Numbered from the stretch's first letter, positions 18,575 to 27,414 are shown. The stretch: 55,802 bases of DNA from an uncultured Verrucomicrobia subdivision 3 bacterium (GCA_903913865.1 CAIWMU010000244.1:1-55802); one strand, 5' to 3'. Numbers and translations: made by a program. The notes: generated by a model not told the origin, from the sequence alone.

Positions 18575-19860
18575 GGGATGATCGTCAACCGGGTCCTGCC
18601 GGTGAGGAGTTCCTGCATCATGGCCTGCTTGAGGGCGCGGGTCTTCTCCCGACGCTGTTCCAACCCAGCCAGTTCAGTGTCCATGTCCGTCAGGACCTCG
18701 GCGATGGCGGTTTGTTCGGGGACGCTGGGAAATGAGAGCGTGACCTTGGGAATGTTGCTCTTGCTGATGCCGGAGACTTTCGTGCCCACGGAGTAGAAAA
18801 GGAACTGCTGTCGGATGGCGGGCGTCTGAAAACAAAAGCGCCGATAGTCGTGGGCCAACTCTTCGGTCCTGCCCTTTGCGACGATGGTGTGAAGGCCGGA
18901 GATGAATGGCTTCTTGTTCTTGTTCACAACGACGACGTGCTTGCTCGTGCCCGCGTCATCTTCTGAGGCGTCAACGAAAACGACATCACCGTCATCAAGC
19001 AGAGAGGCGGAGGATACGCGCTTCAAGGGGATGTCGAGCTTCGGTATCTCTTGAAAGTCGGCATCGGCATCGATGCACGTCTTTGTTGAGCCGTGGATGT
19101 CACCGTAGTGCAAGTAACAATGGCCTTCCGTCGAGAGTTGGTCGCGGGAGGCGGAATAGCCGCCGCTGAAATTGAACAACTCCCCCAGCCTCTTCACCTC
19201 CCACTCGCCGCGGAAGCCGGGGAGGCGGGTTTGGCCGGTGAGGAGTTGCTGCATGGCGGCCTGTTTGATGTCGCGCTTCTTGGCGATGAGCCGGTCCAGC
19301 CCGCCCAGCAGCGCATCCACATCACCCAACGCCTCCGCGATCGCGCGTTGCTCGGGGAGGGGGGGAAGCGGAACAGGCATCGTCCGAAGCGTTCCAGCAT
19401 TTATATTTTTCTGTGCTCCGCCGATCTGGCCTTGCTCAAAGAATTTCTGACCTTCTTCGGAGTTAATGTAGTGGCAAAGGAATGAACTATCGACCACTGT
19501 CGTGTTGGGCCGAGTGATGAGAGTTGTAAAACTTTGCGCCGATTCGTAGAGCAACGGGACGACGCAGGTTGTCCCCGGGTAGCCCGTTCTAGCGGTCAGT
19601 AAGTCGTCGCTGCGAAGCCTCTTGTTACTGAAAGTCTTTTCGAATTCAGGATCTAGAAACAGCAGGTCCACATCGGCGAGATAGCCAGACTTGATGTTCT
19701 GATTTCTGAACATGGGTACACCTTTTGCCCTGTAGGCGTGCGTCGCAGCACTTGCGATACCGACCATGATTCTCTCGGTAAGCGAGGCCAGTGCCTTGAC
19801 CTCCCAATCCTCCGGGATCACGCCCACCTCGGTCTGCTTATATCCGGGTTTGATTTTCAT
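18571..19860 (-). CDS. hsdS: Type I restriction enzyme specificity subunit
   Basis: The 429-residue DNA recognition subunit has two target-recognition domains, each followed by a conserved coiled-coil spacer. The first half opens TEVGVIPEDWEVKAL and ends LPPLPEQRAIAEALGDVDAL with LLTGQTRLPGF. The second half opens GFRGEWEVKRLGEL and ends VPEQTAIAEVLTDMDTELAG with LLTGRTRL. The halves are clear internal repeats, so a two-part recognition sequence is expected; the bases cannot be read from sequence. The ATG at 19860 overlaps the stop of the frame running out of the rhuM remnant, and its own stop overlaps the DUF3800 start. Confidence 0.95.
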   Translation of the reverse strand: MKIKPGYKQTEVGVIPEDWEVKALASLTERIMVGIASAATHAYRAKGVPMFRNQNIKSGYLADVDLLFLDPEFEKTFSNKRLRSDDLLTARTGYPGTTCVVPLLYESAQSFTTLITRPNTTVVDSSFLCHYINSEEGQKFFEQGQIGGAQKNINAGTLRTMPVPLPPLPEQRAIAEALGDVDALLGGLDRLIAKKRDIKQAAMQQLLTGQTRLPGFRGEWEVKRLGELFNFSGGYSASRDQLSTEGHCYLHYGDIHGSTKTCIDADADFQEIPKLDIPLKRVSSASLLDDGDVVFVDASEDDAGTSKHVVVVNKNKKPFISGLHTIVAKGRTEELAHDYRRFCFQTPAIRQQFLFYSVGTKVSGISKSNIPKVTLSFPSVPEQTAIAEVLTDMDTELAGLEQRREKTRALKQAMMQELLTGRTRLTIIP

Positions 19861-20306
19861 CGTGCGTCGCCCCTTTCACGTGCGGGTCGGTTCCGCATTT
19901 TCATCCCGGAGAGATGAGAGCCATTAGCCGGGGGTTGAGCGGAGCGACACCCCCGGAACGCGGGAAGGGAATGTGCTCGATCCCAGCGGGATCGCAGGGT
20001 GTTTGGACTGGATGATAAAATGGATTGTGGATGCGTGTGGGGCTGGCATCCCGCTGGGATGCGGGTTGTGATTGCGACGTGGACCGGTGGTGTCGTCGCG
20101 TTGCTCCTCAACCACCGGCTAATGGCTGGGAACCCTCCGGGTTCTGGGGGGGCGGTGTTTGCGTGTGTGCGTGGGTCTTCGGCGGATGCACGTGCGTGGG
20201 GGGCGGGGATGGCGCGGACCTCGATGCCCTTTTCTCCGTCCTGCGAGGTGCAGGCAAGGAACCCGGCGGGGCTGTTGCGAATCTGGATTTTCTTCTCTTT
20301 GCTCAT
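19857..20306 (-). pseudogene. RhuM-family gene remnant, interrupted by a dispersed repeat
   Basis: The first 31 residues, from ATG 20306 (KKIQIRNSPAGFLACTSQ, then GEKGIEVR), match the start of virulence RhuM-family proteins, which are frequent passengers between hsdM and hsdS. Past about base 20213 the family sequence stops, and the frame runs through the composite repeat as Pro/Arg/Ser-rich residues. It closes at 19857 on ATGA, overlapping hsdS. The start also overlaps the hsdM stop by four bases. The gene has therefore lost nearly all of RhuM but keeps an unbroken frame from hsdM to hsdS. Confidence 0.7.
19922..20150. repeat. Composite dispersed repeat inside the rhuM remnant
   Basis: The parts, left to right, are: a type B hairpin at about 19922-19955 (GGGGGTTGAGCG...CACCCCCGG); a palindrome with GATCCCAGCGGGATC near 19979-19993; a matching CATCCCGCTGGGATG near 20048-20062; and unit A at about 20077-20146, nearly identical to 1651-1720 (GGTGGTGTCGTCGCG core). 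The same units occur in another order in the IS at 1617-1895. The shared palindromic TCCC-N3-GGGA arm at both loci suggests that the arm is either the target or the element end. Confidence 0.65.
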
Positions 20307-22759
20307 GGCTGGCATCCCATTCTCTTGAGATGGCCCGCGACTTTGGCAGCGAGCGCTTCCACCTGGTTGGTAATTTCGGGGAGCGGGGTGGCGTAGCGAT
20401 CGGCGAGCTGGCGGATGCGGCCGGTGAGGGTTTGCGAGACGCGGTCCAATTCCCCCTGGACGGCGGTGGCGAGGGTGGTCAGCCATTTGTCCTCCACGAC
20501 GAGGGTATGGATCTCGGCCTCGGTGAGCTGGCCATAGCGGGCGGCTACTTTTGCCATGAGATCATCCTGCGCGGTCTTGAGCTTTGTGCCGGTTTCGGCT
20601 TCCTGCTCGGTGAGGGCGAGGTAGTCCTGGAGCGCCTGGCGTTCTTCGGCGGTGTCGGGATCGGTCCTGCCGATGTCTTTCAACCTGGCGGCGGCGGAGG
20701 CTTTGGTGAGCTTGTCTTTGTCGTTCCGGGCATCTTCGAGCAGACCGCCTTCGCCAGTGTGTTCCTCGGCCATTTCCTCCAGTTGCTGGGCGATGGTGGC
20801 GAGCCGGGCCTCCAGCGCATCGATGGCGGCCTGTTCCCTGACGTAGTAGCGGGCGATGAGGAGGGCGGGGGGGATCAGCTCGGTGGTGTATTTCTTTTTG
20901 CCGACGATGAGGTCGGGCCTGGCTTTGGCCTTTTTGGACTTGTCCTCGACGATAAGCCGGGGCTGGGCGGCCTCGTGCCAGCCATCGGCGGCGATGAGGT
21001 AGCAATCGTCCTGCATGGATTCGGCCCAATAGTCCATGAGGTGCTGATAGAGGTCGTAGGCGTCGAGCAACGGAGCTTGTTCAAAGGTGGCGAGGAGGGA
21101 CTCGGAGATGGTTTCGATGAGGGCCTTGGGATGGCCGCCCCGGGTGAAGCCTTTCAGCTGCGGGGTGCAGGCCTTTTTCCATACGGCGAAGGTCTGGGTG
21201 GCGGTGGCATTGAAGGCGGTGAACTCCGGGTGCTCGAAGATGGCGGGCTTGATCCCGGCGGCGGGGAGGCGGAGCTGGCTGTAGCCGGGGCGGGCCTTCT
21301 TGAACAGGGCTGCGCGGACGGCGGGGATGACCCGCCAGTAGGGGTTGAGGGCGTCGATGTCGCGGTCGGGGATGCCGCCGTGCAGGTGGGCGCCGATGTC
21401 CTGCAAATCCTCGGCATCGGTGCTGTCGATGTAGCGGGGGAGGTTGAGGTTGTAGTCGTTTTTGGCGCTGCTGATCTCGGTAACGGAGACGAGGCGGGCG
21501 TAGCCGGGGATTTCGACCTGGCGGGTGAAGGTGTCCACGATGCGGTGGATGTCCTGCTCGCGGAGGCGGTTTTTTGCGCCGTCTTTGCGGAAGCCCGTGC
21601 TGGCATCAACCATGAAGATGCCCTTGCGGGTCTGGGCCTGATCCTTGTCCAGAAGGATGATGCAGGCGGGGATGCCTGTGCCATAGAAGAGGTTCGCGGG
21701 GAGGCCGATGATGCCCTTGATGAGGCCGCGCTGGATGAGGTTTTTCCGGATCGCCCCCTCGGCGTTGCCACGGAAGAGGACACCATGCGGGAGGATGCAT
21801 GCCCCTTTGCCGGTGCTTTTGAGGGAGCGGATGATGTGCAGGAGGTATGCGTAATCCCCCTGCTTGGCCGGGGGCACTCCGTAGCCGGAGAAACGGCCAA
21901 AAGGATCGGCATCGGGTGTGAGGCCGGTGCTCCAGCGTTTGTCGCTGAAGGGGGGATTGGCGACGACGTAGTCGAAGGTCTTGAGAGTGCCGCCATCCAG
22001 GAAGAGGGGGCTGGCGAGCGTGTTTCCCTGCTTGATCTCCGCCGTGGCGTAGTCGTGCAGGATCATGTTCATGCGGGCGAGGCTGGCGGTGGAGGAATCC
22101 TTTTCCTGACCGTAGAGGGTGACGCGCACGTTTTTGCCGTGTGCGGCGGTATCGCCGATTTTCAGGAGGAGGGAGCCTGAGCCGCAGGTGGGGTCATAGA
22201 CGGTGGTATCGTTGCTGGTTCTGGCATGGCGGATGCCCAGGATTTGGGCGATGACGCGGCTGACTTCCGAAGGGGTGTAGAACTGGCCCTTGCTTTTGCC
22301 GCTCTCCGTGGCGAAGTGCCGCATGAGGTATTCGTAGGCATCGCCCAAGAGATCGTCGCCATCGGCGCGGTTTTGGGAGAAATCGAGGGCGGGGTTTTCG
22401 AAAATGGCGATGAGGTTGGTGAGGCGCTCCACCATTTCCTTGCCGCTGCCGAGCTTGTTCGGGTCGTTGAAGTCCGGCATGTCGGACAATTGGTTGGCCT
22501 GTGCGAGCGGGCCAAGGATGCGTTTATTGATCTGGTCGCCGATGTCCGATTTGCCCTTGAGGGCGACCATGTTGGCGAAGGCGGCCCCCGGCGGGATGGT
22601 GATCGGCGCGTAGGGTTGGCCCGCGTATTTGTCGCTGACGTATTTGACGAACAGGAGGACGAGGACGTAATCCTTGTATTGGCTGGCATCCATGCCGCCG
22701 CGAAGTTCATCGCAGCCGGACCAGAGGGAGGAGTAGAGTTCTGATTTTTTAAGGGCCAT
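20303..22759 (-). CDS. hsdM: Type I restriction-modification methyltransferase subunit
   Basis: The 818-residue N6-adenine methyltransferase subunit begins at ATG 22759 (MALKKSELYSSLWSGCDELR, the usual HsdM_N start). QFYTP is at 159-163, the SAM motif DPTCGSGSL at 189-197, and the catalytic motif NPPF at 268-271. After the methylase core (to about residue 480) comes an unusually long C-terminal part ending in helices rich in Lys, Glu and Ala, likely coiled coil. This is longer than the common form of about 500 residues but is known for some HsdM proteins. Upstream in-frame starts add unrelated residues. It is first in the operon. Its promoter should lie between 22760 and the IS left end at 22962. 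Confidence 0.95.
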   Translation of the reverse strand: MALKKSELYSSLWSGCDELRGGMDASQYKDYVLVLLFVKYVSDKYAGQPYAPITIPPGAAFANMVALKGKSDIGDQINKRILGPLAQANQLSDMPDFNDPNKLGSGKEMVERLTNLIAIFENPALDFSQNRADGDDLLGDAYEYLMRHFATESGKSKGQFYTPSEVSRVIAQILGIRHARTSNDTTVYDPTCGSGSLLLKIGDTAAHGKNVRVTLYGQEKDSSTASLARMNMILHDYATAEIKQGNTLASPLFLDGGTLKTFDYVVANPPFSDKRWSTGLTPDADPFGRFSGYGVPPAKQGDYAYLLHIIRSLKSTGKGACILPHGVLFRGNAEGAIRKNLIQRGLIKGIIGLPANLFYGTGIPACIILLDKDQAQTRKGIFMVDASTGFRKDGAKNRLREQDIHRIVDTFTRQVEIPGYARLVSVTEISSAKNDYNLNLPRYIDSTDAEDLQDIGAHLHGGIPDRDIDALNPYWRVIPAVRAALFKKARPGYSQLRLPAAGIKPAIFEHPEFTAFNATATQTFAVWKKACTPQLKGFTRGGHPKALIETISESLLATFEQAPLLDAYDLYQHLMDYWAESMQDDCYLIAADGWHEAAQPRLIVEDKSKKAKARPDLIVGKKKYTTELIPPALLIARYYVREQAAIDALEARLATIAQQLEEMAEEHTGEGGLLEDARNDKDKLTKASAAARLKDIGRTDPDTAEERQALQDYLALTEQEAETGTKLKTAQDDLMAKVAARYGQLTEAEIHTLVVEDKWLTTLATAVQGELDRVSQTLTGRIRQLADRYATPLPEITNQVEALAAKVAGHLKRMGCQP

Positions 22760-22961
22760 GAGGCTTAAGGATTCGGTGGATGGGCGGAGCAAAAGGAGAG
22801 TCTCCGGCAAACGGCAACTTCCGCCCCCGCCAGAACTCCGGCAAAATTGAGGTCATCGTTTTTCATGGAGCATGTCCGGTTTCGACTGGCCACCACAGGT
22901 GTATGATGCTCAGTGTGGCTGAAGACTGCACGAACAAATTTTGGGGGTGAAGGGGGGGCCG

Positions 22962-24847
22962 CAGGGTCTTTTTGGGTGAAGTCGTAAGTTGTTGAAGGGC
23001 AGTGAGGAGAGAAAGTAATAGACAAGAGCCGGGATTTTTGGTGTTCTTAATTGGGATGAAAGAGCACAAAAATCGTATGGCTAAAAAGAAAAGCGGGCTG
23101 ATCAGCGTCCGTATCCCTCTGGAGGAGGAGATTGGATGGTTTGACCAGTTATTGGATGACAAGCATTACCTGGGTGCCGGCAGACCGGTCGGGGACTACC
23201 TGAGGCAGGTGGTGGAGGTGGACGCAAAGCCTGTGGCCCTGCTGGTCTGGGGTCCTGCCTGTTATGCCCTCAAGGATCGTGACAAGTGGATTTCGTGGAG
23301 CACGGTTCAGAGGCTCGAGCGGCTCAAGCTGATTGTCCAGAACCGGCGTTTTCTGGTTCTGGCTGAGAAGGGCCAGAGCCCCAATCTGGCCTCACAGGCG
23401 ATGGGGGCGGCCCTGCGGGCCCTGCCGGGGCAATGGCTCGAGAGTTTCGGCTACCTTCCTTTGCTGGCCGAGAGTTTCACCGACCCGGAGGCCTATGCGG
23501 GCACCTGTTACAAGGCCAGCAACTGGGAAGCGGTCGGCATGAGTGCAGGCCACAGCCGGCACCGGGCCGATTTTTACCGGCCCAATGACCGGCCCAAGAA
23601 GCTCTGGCTGAGGCCGCTTTGCCCGCAGGGGCGGGAGCTTTTAAGTGCGGCGCAGCTGCCCCAAGGGTGTCTTGGGGGTGTGATTGCCGCGCCATCGGGC
23701 ACGCTGCCCCTTAAGGCCGCCGAACTCGGTTCGTTGCTCGATGTGTTCCGCCAATCCCCGGACCCGCGAGCCTCCAACACCACCTTCCGCACCTATTCGG
23801 TCATGACGTTGATTGCCATGGCACTGCTGGCCGGCCGGAGGGACATTGCCGAGATCGCAAGGTTTGCAACCACCCTGAGCCAGGCGCAGCGCCGGCGCAT
23901 GGGGTTCCCGCGCAAGCGGGACACCAAAGCCTTCTGGCGGGTGCCCAGCTACAGTGTGTTCTATCAGGTGCTCCGGCGGATGGACCCGGAAGCCTTTGCC
24001 AAGTTGCTGAGCCAGTGGTTGCAGAGCCGGGCCGGGAGCCTGCCCGGGGCGCTGGCCATGGATGGAAAGATGATTCGCGACCACATCGGCCTGCTCACCC
24101 TGGCTCAGCACGAGGACGGGGCTCCTGTGGCCGTGGCCGTCTATGACCAGAAGGAGGGGACCGAGCGGTGCGAACTGAGCGCCGCCTGCGATCTTCTGGA
24201 GCAAATACCGGCATTGGACGGCATGATGATCACCGCCGATGCCCTGCACTGCCAACGCACCCATGCTGCAGCCATCGTGGAAAAGGGGGGTGACTACCTG
24301 TTGCAGGTCAAAGCCAACCAGAAGAAGCTCTTCAAAAAAGCCCGTGCACTCGACAAGCTCAAGGACACCCCCTTTTTGTCCATACACAATCCGGGCACGG
24401 GCGCGTAGAAACCCAAGCCATCCACGCCTTCCCCATCGAGCCTCTGGAGGCAAATTTTCCACACGCCCGAACTCTCGTTGTTGTGCGCAGCCAGCGCACG
24501 GTTAAGAAGACCGGCCTCACCAGTACCGAAACCCGGTTTTACCTATCAAGCGCCGAACCTGACCATTACGAACCCGGCCAATGGCTCGGCCTGATTCGCG
24601 GACATTGGGCCGGTGTGGAAATCCGCAACCACTGGCGCCGGGACGCAATCATGGGAGAGGACGGATCCCGTTCCCGCAATCCGCAAATCCTGGCCAATCT
24701 GGCCATCATCCGCAGTGCGTTGCTCTGCGCCCTGGCCGAGCAGCCCGGGGGCAGATCCCAACCAGAAATCCACGACTCCCTGCATTTGAACCCAGGCCAA
24801 TGCTGGAAAATCCTCAAGAGCTTATGACGTCAAAACAAAAGCCCCTG
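22962..24847 (+). mobile_element. ISAs1-type insertion sequence with DruA-domain transposase
   Basis: The element is 1886 bases long. Imperfect terminal inverted repeats can be read: the left end starts CAGGGTCTTTTTGG at 22962, and the complement of the right end starts CAGGGGCTTTTGTT at 24847. Over 36 positions I count about 26 matches, continuing with TGA-GTC-TAAG blocks. I see no clear target duplication. It holds a single transposase gene. It landed about 200 bases upstream of the hsdM start and next to a small ATPase-like fragment. Confidence 0.7.
23056..24827 (+). pseudogene. DruA (DUF4338)-ISAs1 transposase fusion, one frameshift
   Basis: Residues from about 10 to 195 form a DruA-like DUF4338 domain: HYLGAGRPVGDYLRQV, the NRRFLVL/NLASQAMG block and GTCYKASNW. 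An ISAs1 transposase follows, opening LLDVFRQSPDPRA. The DDE set is MDGKMIRD, ITADALHCQ and, after a frame change, IMGEDGSRSRNP. The first frame stops at 24406. The correct continuation GHGRVETQAIHAF is in the -1 frame. A missing T in the C5T5 run at 24368-24377 would explain this. The catalytic Glu lies beyond the break, so the single-frame product is inactive unless slippage occurs. ATG 23077 is an alternative start. Confidence 0.75.
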
Positions 24848-24878
24848 TTCCTCGCCCGGCGGGCATGCATGAAGGGTT

Positions 24879-25031
24879 TTAGGATAGTCCGGGGCGGCGG
24901 CTGGTAAGAAAGGCCATGGCCTTGCCCTTATTACCGGAAAAATGCACACCCGGTCGGGTGTGTGCCGGAACAGGTGCCGTGCGGGCATCGGCGATCTTCT
25001 GCCCGATGATCTGGTTCATCTCTCCTTCCAT
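24879..25031 (-). pseudogene. Possible N-terminal fragment of an AAA-type (DUF4143-like) ATPase
   Basis: A 50-codon frame starts with ATG at 25031 and reads MEGEMNQIIGQKIADAR, then a Pro-rich segment with HTRPGVHF, then NKGKAMAFLTSRRPGLS before a stop. The order (short helix, PVPAxTR, KGKAMA, RRxGx near the expected P-loop) recalls the start of AAA_14/DUF4143 ATPases, whose sequence continues into a RRxGKT Walker A. The match is short and the P-loop is broken. The fragment ends 32 bases from the IS right end, so truncation by the IS is possible. Treat this as tentative. The rest of 24848-25215 shows nothing else. Confidence 0.3.
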
Positions 25032-25215
25032 AAGGGATGTGTTGGTTACTTCTTGCCTTTATTATAAGGAGACCTTGGAGCCTGAAACAGACTGTCCGGA
25101 GGCAGCCTGCCGCCTTCCTTCGGGATATGTTTGAGGAGTAGGCCATGGTGTGGTTGACGCCGGACCGTTGGACGAAATCAGGTTCAGCCGGGGCCTTTGG
25201 CTGGCTGGGGGCTAA

Positions 25216-25650
25216 CTATCGATCCTGGGCGCGCAACGGCTTGAATGGATAGTATTCCACCGCGCATTGCTCGGCCTCGAGGATGGCCCGATCGGCCGTA
25301 ATGAGTGTAAGGCCCATCACCGCAGCAGTGGCCACGATAGTGCGGTCAAAAGGATCGCCATGAAACCGGTCCGAAAGTTCATTGGTCTTGATCGCTATGG
25401 CCGGAGTGAGCTCGATAAGGTGTAAATTCTCCGCCAGCGCGGCTTCAAAGAACTGGGCGAGAGTGCTCCGCAGCTCCAGCCGCTTCAGCCGATACAGGAT
25501 GGCGGCTTCAAGCAGACTGATGGCGCAGAGTCCTTTTGGCTCGCCGGACGCGAGTAGTGTGAGTATTCGGTTCGGGATTGAGGTTGGAAGCAGGACCGCA
25601 TTTATCCAAGGTGCGGTATCCAGCAGATACTTCAACGCAATCCTTTCCAT
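25216..25650 (-). CDS. PIN-domain toxin, VapC-like
   Basis: A 144-residue PIN-domain ribonuclease. The first acidic residue is D11 in KYLLDTAPWI, an acidic Glu lies in ISLLEAAIL, and the later catalytic Asp pair lies in HGDPFDRTIVATA. ITADRAILE closes the fold. Family knowledge: VapC toxins cleave tRNA or rRNA when freed from the antitoxin. Its start overlaps the end of the antitoxin gene by 19 bases, the usual order of antitoxin first. The target RNA cannot be told. Confidence 0.88.
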   Translation of the reverse strand: MERIALKYLLDTAPWINAVLLPTSIPNRILTLLASGEPKGLCAISLLEAAILYRLKRLELRSTLAQFFEAALAENLHLIELTPAIAIKTNELSDRFHGDPFDRTIVATAAVMGLTLITADRAILEAEQCAVEYYPFKPLRAQDR

Positions 25651-25853
25651 TCGGCCTCAGGAATAGAAGCGGGTGAGACCGCCTCCTTGGCCCCCAAATG
25701 CGCTCCGGCCCCAACAAATGACGCGGGCTTGTCCGCAGCAACGATCCTGACATAAGGGCGACCAAACCGGGTGACCAACAAGTCCTCACCGGCGGCGGCC
25801 CCATCGAGCAAACCTGCGTTCCGGCGCAAGGATCTTAGCGTGACTGTCTTCAT
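25632..25853 (-). CDS. Phd/YefM-type antitoxin of the VapC pair
   Basis: A 73-residue protein from ATG 25853. It begins MKTVTLRSLRRNAGLLDGAA and continues with GEDLLVTRFGRPYVRIV, the typical Phd/YefM DNA-binding N-terminal fold, followed by a toxin-binding tail. It is upstream of, and overlaps, the PIN toxin gene. Just upstream on the coding strand, TTGTCTG occurs twice (in TTGTCTGCTATTTTGTCTG), a possible autoregulatory site. An in-frame start 21 bases further up is less likely. Confidence 0.85.
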   Translation of the reverse strand: MKTVTLRSLRRNAGLLDGAAAGEDLLVTRFGRPYVRIVAADKPASFVGAGAHLGAKEAVSPASIPEAEWKGLR

Positions 25854-26476
25854 GTCAGACAAAATAGCAGACAACTAGCTGCGCGTCAACGACCCGCAAA
25901 ACTTGAAGGACGCCAGATGCTCTCACAAAAAGGTTCTTTGGACATTTGCCGGGGGGAAACACCGGCTCAAAACCAGGCAACCCGCGCCGCACCCCCGAAA
26001 GCAGAGTATTCCGGGGAAAATCGGACTCTATTCCGATCATTGTTCGGACAGGGTTCCCAGCGAATCGGCATACACAACTGGCGGGTCGCTGCGGGATCCT
26101 CGAAAATATAGTGCAGAAAAACGGCTGGAAAAGTATGCACACCGTTGCAAACCAACGAGCCGACTTTTCAAACTGCGGAAGATCGGCTGAGAGCGGGGGC
26201 GGTTGGGGGAACTTTCCGGGAGGCGGGAGGAAGGTGCGTGACCAGCGTGGGCAGGGGAAATGGGCTGGTCGTTTGCATTTTCGACTGTGGGGGATGTTCA
26301 ATCCTGTGGTGTGCGTGCCTTCCAGACAGAATCGAAAACAGCAGGCCACGAGCAAGGCACTGTGGAATAGTGAGTTGTAAATGTTCCAATCCTGCTGTTT
26401 GAGCGCAGGTGAATCGCTCAGGCACTGTTGGCGGGTCTCCAGCCACTGTTGCTGCTTCTGGTTACCATCAGGGTGG
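25854..26476. other. Accessory intergenic stretch, no supported gene
   Basis: About 620 bases lie between the antitoxin start and the nucleotidyltransferase gene end. Open frames on both strands have erratic composition (Pro, Cys, Trp-rich) and no family features. The left end should hold the antitoxin promoter. The rest may be gene debris typical of defence islands. Confidence 0.4.
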
Positions 26477-27409
26477 TCATTGGATGGACAGCTTTTCGAG
26501 GGGTTCAATGGCGTCCTGAAGGAGGCGCAGGCCAGTGGCTCTGAGCAGGGCGAGAGTGGGCGGTTGGGACACAAGCAAGCCGTTGGCGCAAGTGTGTCCG
26601 GCTTCTTCCAGGTCGGGCATGTGCTTTCGACTGAGCAGTTGGCGCAGACCACCACCGACCTGGGAAGCCAGTTTGCGCCAGGTGGTTGGGAATCGGCTTT
26701 GAAGGGCGGCGGTCCAAACCGCAGGCCACTTTTGCACGCTATCTTCCTTCCGGACTTCGGCAAGGTAGGCAAGGGCCAGGACACGGCCGAGGTCCTTGTT
26801 GCTCCTCTTGATACTGCGTCCGCCGATGAGGCTGCTCATGGTCTGTTTGCCGATGGTGGGATGGTGCAGGAGATTGGCGAGTGCCATGGTCTCGGGCAGG
26901 GCGATCGCGATCCCAAAGGGTGTCGCAACGGGTTCGAATTCCGCGAGGGAGAGAAAGCCAAAGCTGCAGAGGTTGAAGTGACCTTGGGAGGTGACAAGGC
27001 GGATGTCTTCGCGTCCGAGATCGGATTCGGATTCCGGGCCGGTGAGAAGTTCGATAAACCATTCGGTGGAGCCAGGCGGATGGAGGCGGACAACCGGGAG
27101 TTCATTCGGCGGAGTGCTGTCGTCTCCAGGCTTGCCCCATTGGCCTTCGGAGCGGAGCTGCCATTTGCGAGCGAAGAGGCCGTCAGTGACGGCTTTTCCG
27201 GCGTGGATCGCCTGAATGCGGGGCGAGATGAGGCAGTCCACATCCTTGGTGCGGACCTGCAACTCAGGTTTATCGCCGAAGAAATAGTAGCCTGCGGCGA
27301 GGCTGCCGACAATAATGATGTTCTTGTGGAAGTCCCCGGGAACGGCGTCGGCGACCTGTTTGAGGACGGCGCCGGGTGAAACGATTTTGTCGCTGGTTGG
27401 AGTATTCAT
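26477..27409 (-). CDS. AbiEii-like nucleotidyltransferase (possible toxin)
   Basis: A 310-residue protein. Near the N-terminus, IIIVGSLAAGYYFFGD followed about 10 residues later by RTKDVDCLISP is the nucleotidyltransferase GS...DxD pattern seen in AbiEii-like proteins. The rest is helical and unassigned. It lies six bases after the stop of a winged-helix regulator, the gene order of type IV toxin-antitoxin pairs. A TTG at 27418 could give an overlapping start, but ATG 27409 has a purine-rich GGAAAAG upstream. Whether it is a toxin, and what it modifies, is inference from motif and context. Confidence 0.65.
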   Translation of the reverse strand: MNTPTSDKIVSPGAVLKQVADAVPGDFHKNIIIVGSLAAGYYFFGDKPELQVRTKDVDCLISPRIQAIHAGKAVTDGLFARKWQLRSEGQWGKPGDDSTPPNELPVVRLHPPGSTEWFIELLTGPESESDLGREDIRLVTSQGHFNLCSFGFLSLAEFEPVATPFGIAIALPETMALANLLHHPTIGKQTMSSLIGGRSIKRSNKDLGRVLALAYLAEVRKEDSVQKWPAVWTAALQSRFPTTWRKLASQVGGGLRQLLSRKHMPDLEEAGHTCANGLLVSQPPTLALLRATGLRLLQDAIEPLEKLSIQ

Positions 27410-27414
27410 GGCGG

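Noticed and set aside
20159-22180. A 673-codon Gly-, Glu- and Val-rich frame opposite hsdM.
   Set aside because: The composition is the reverse complement of common hsdM codons, and it starts inside a dispersed repeat.
25855-26784. A 309-codon minus-strand frame next to the antitoxin.
   Set aside because: It overlaps the nucleotidyltransferase gene in another frame and has erratic Pro/Cys/Trp-rich composition.
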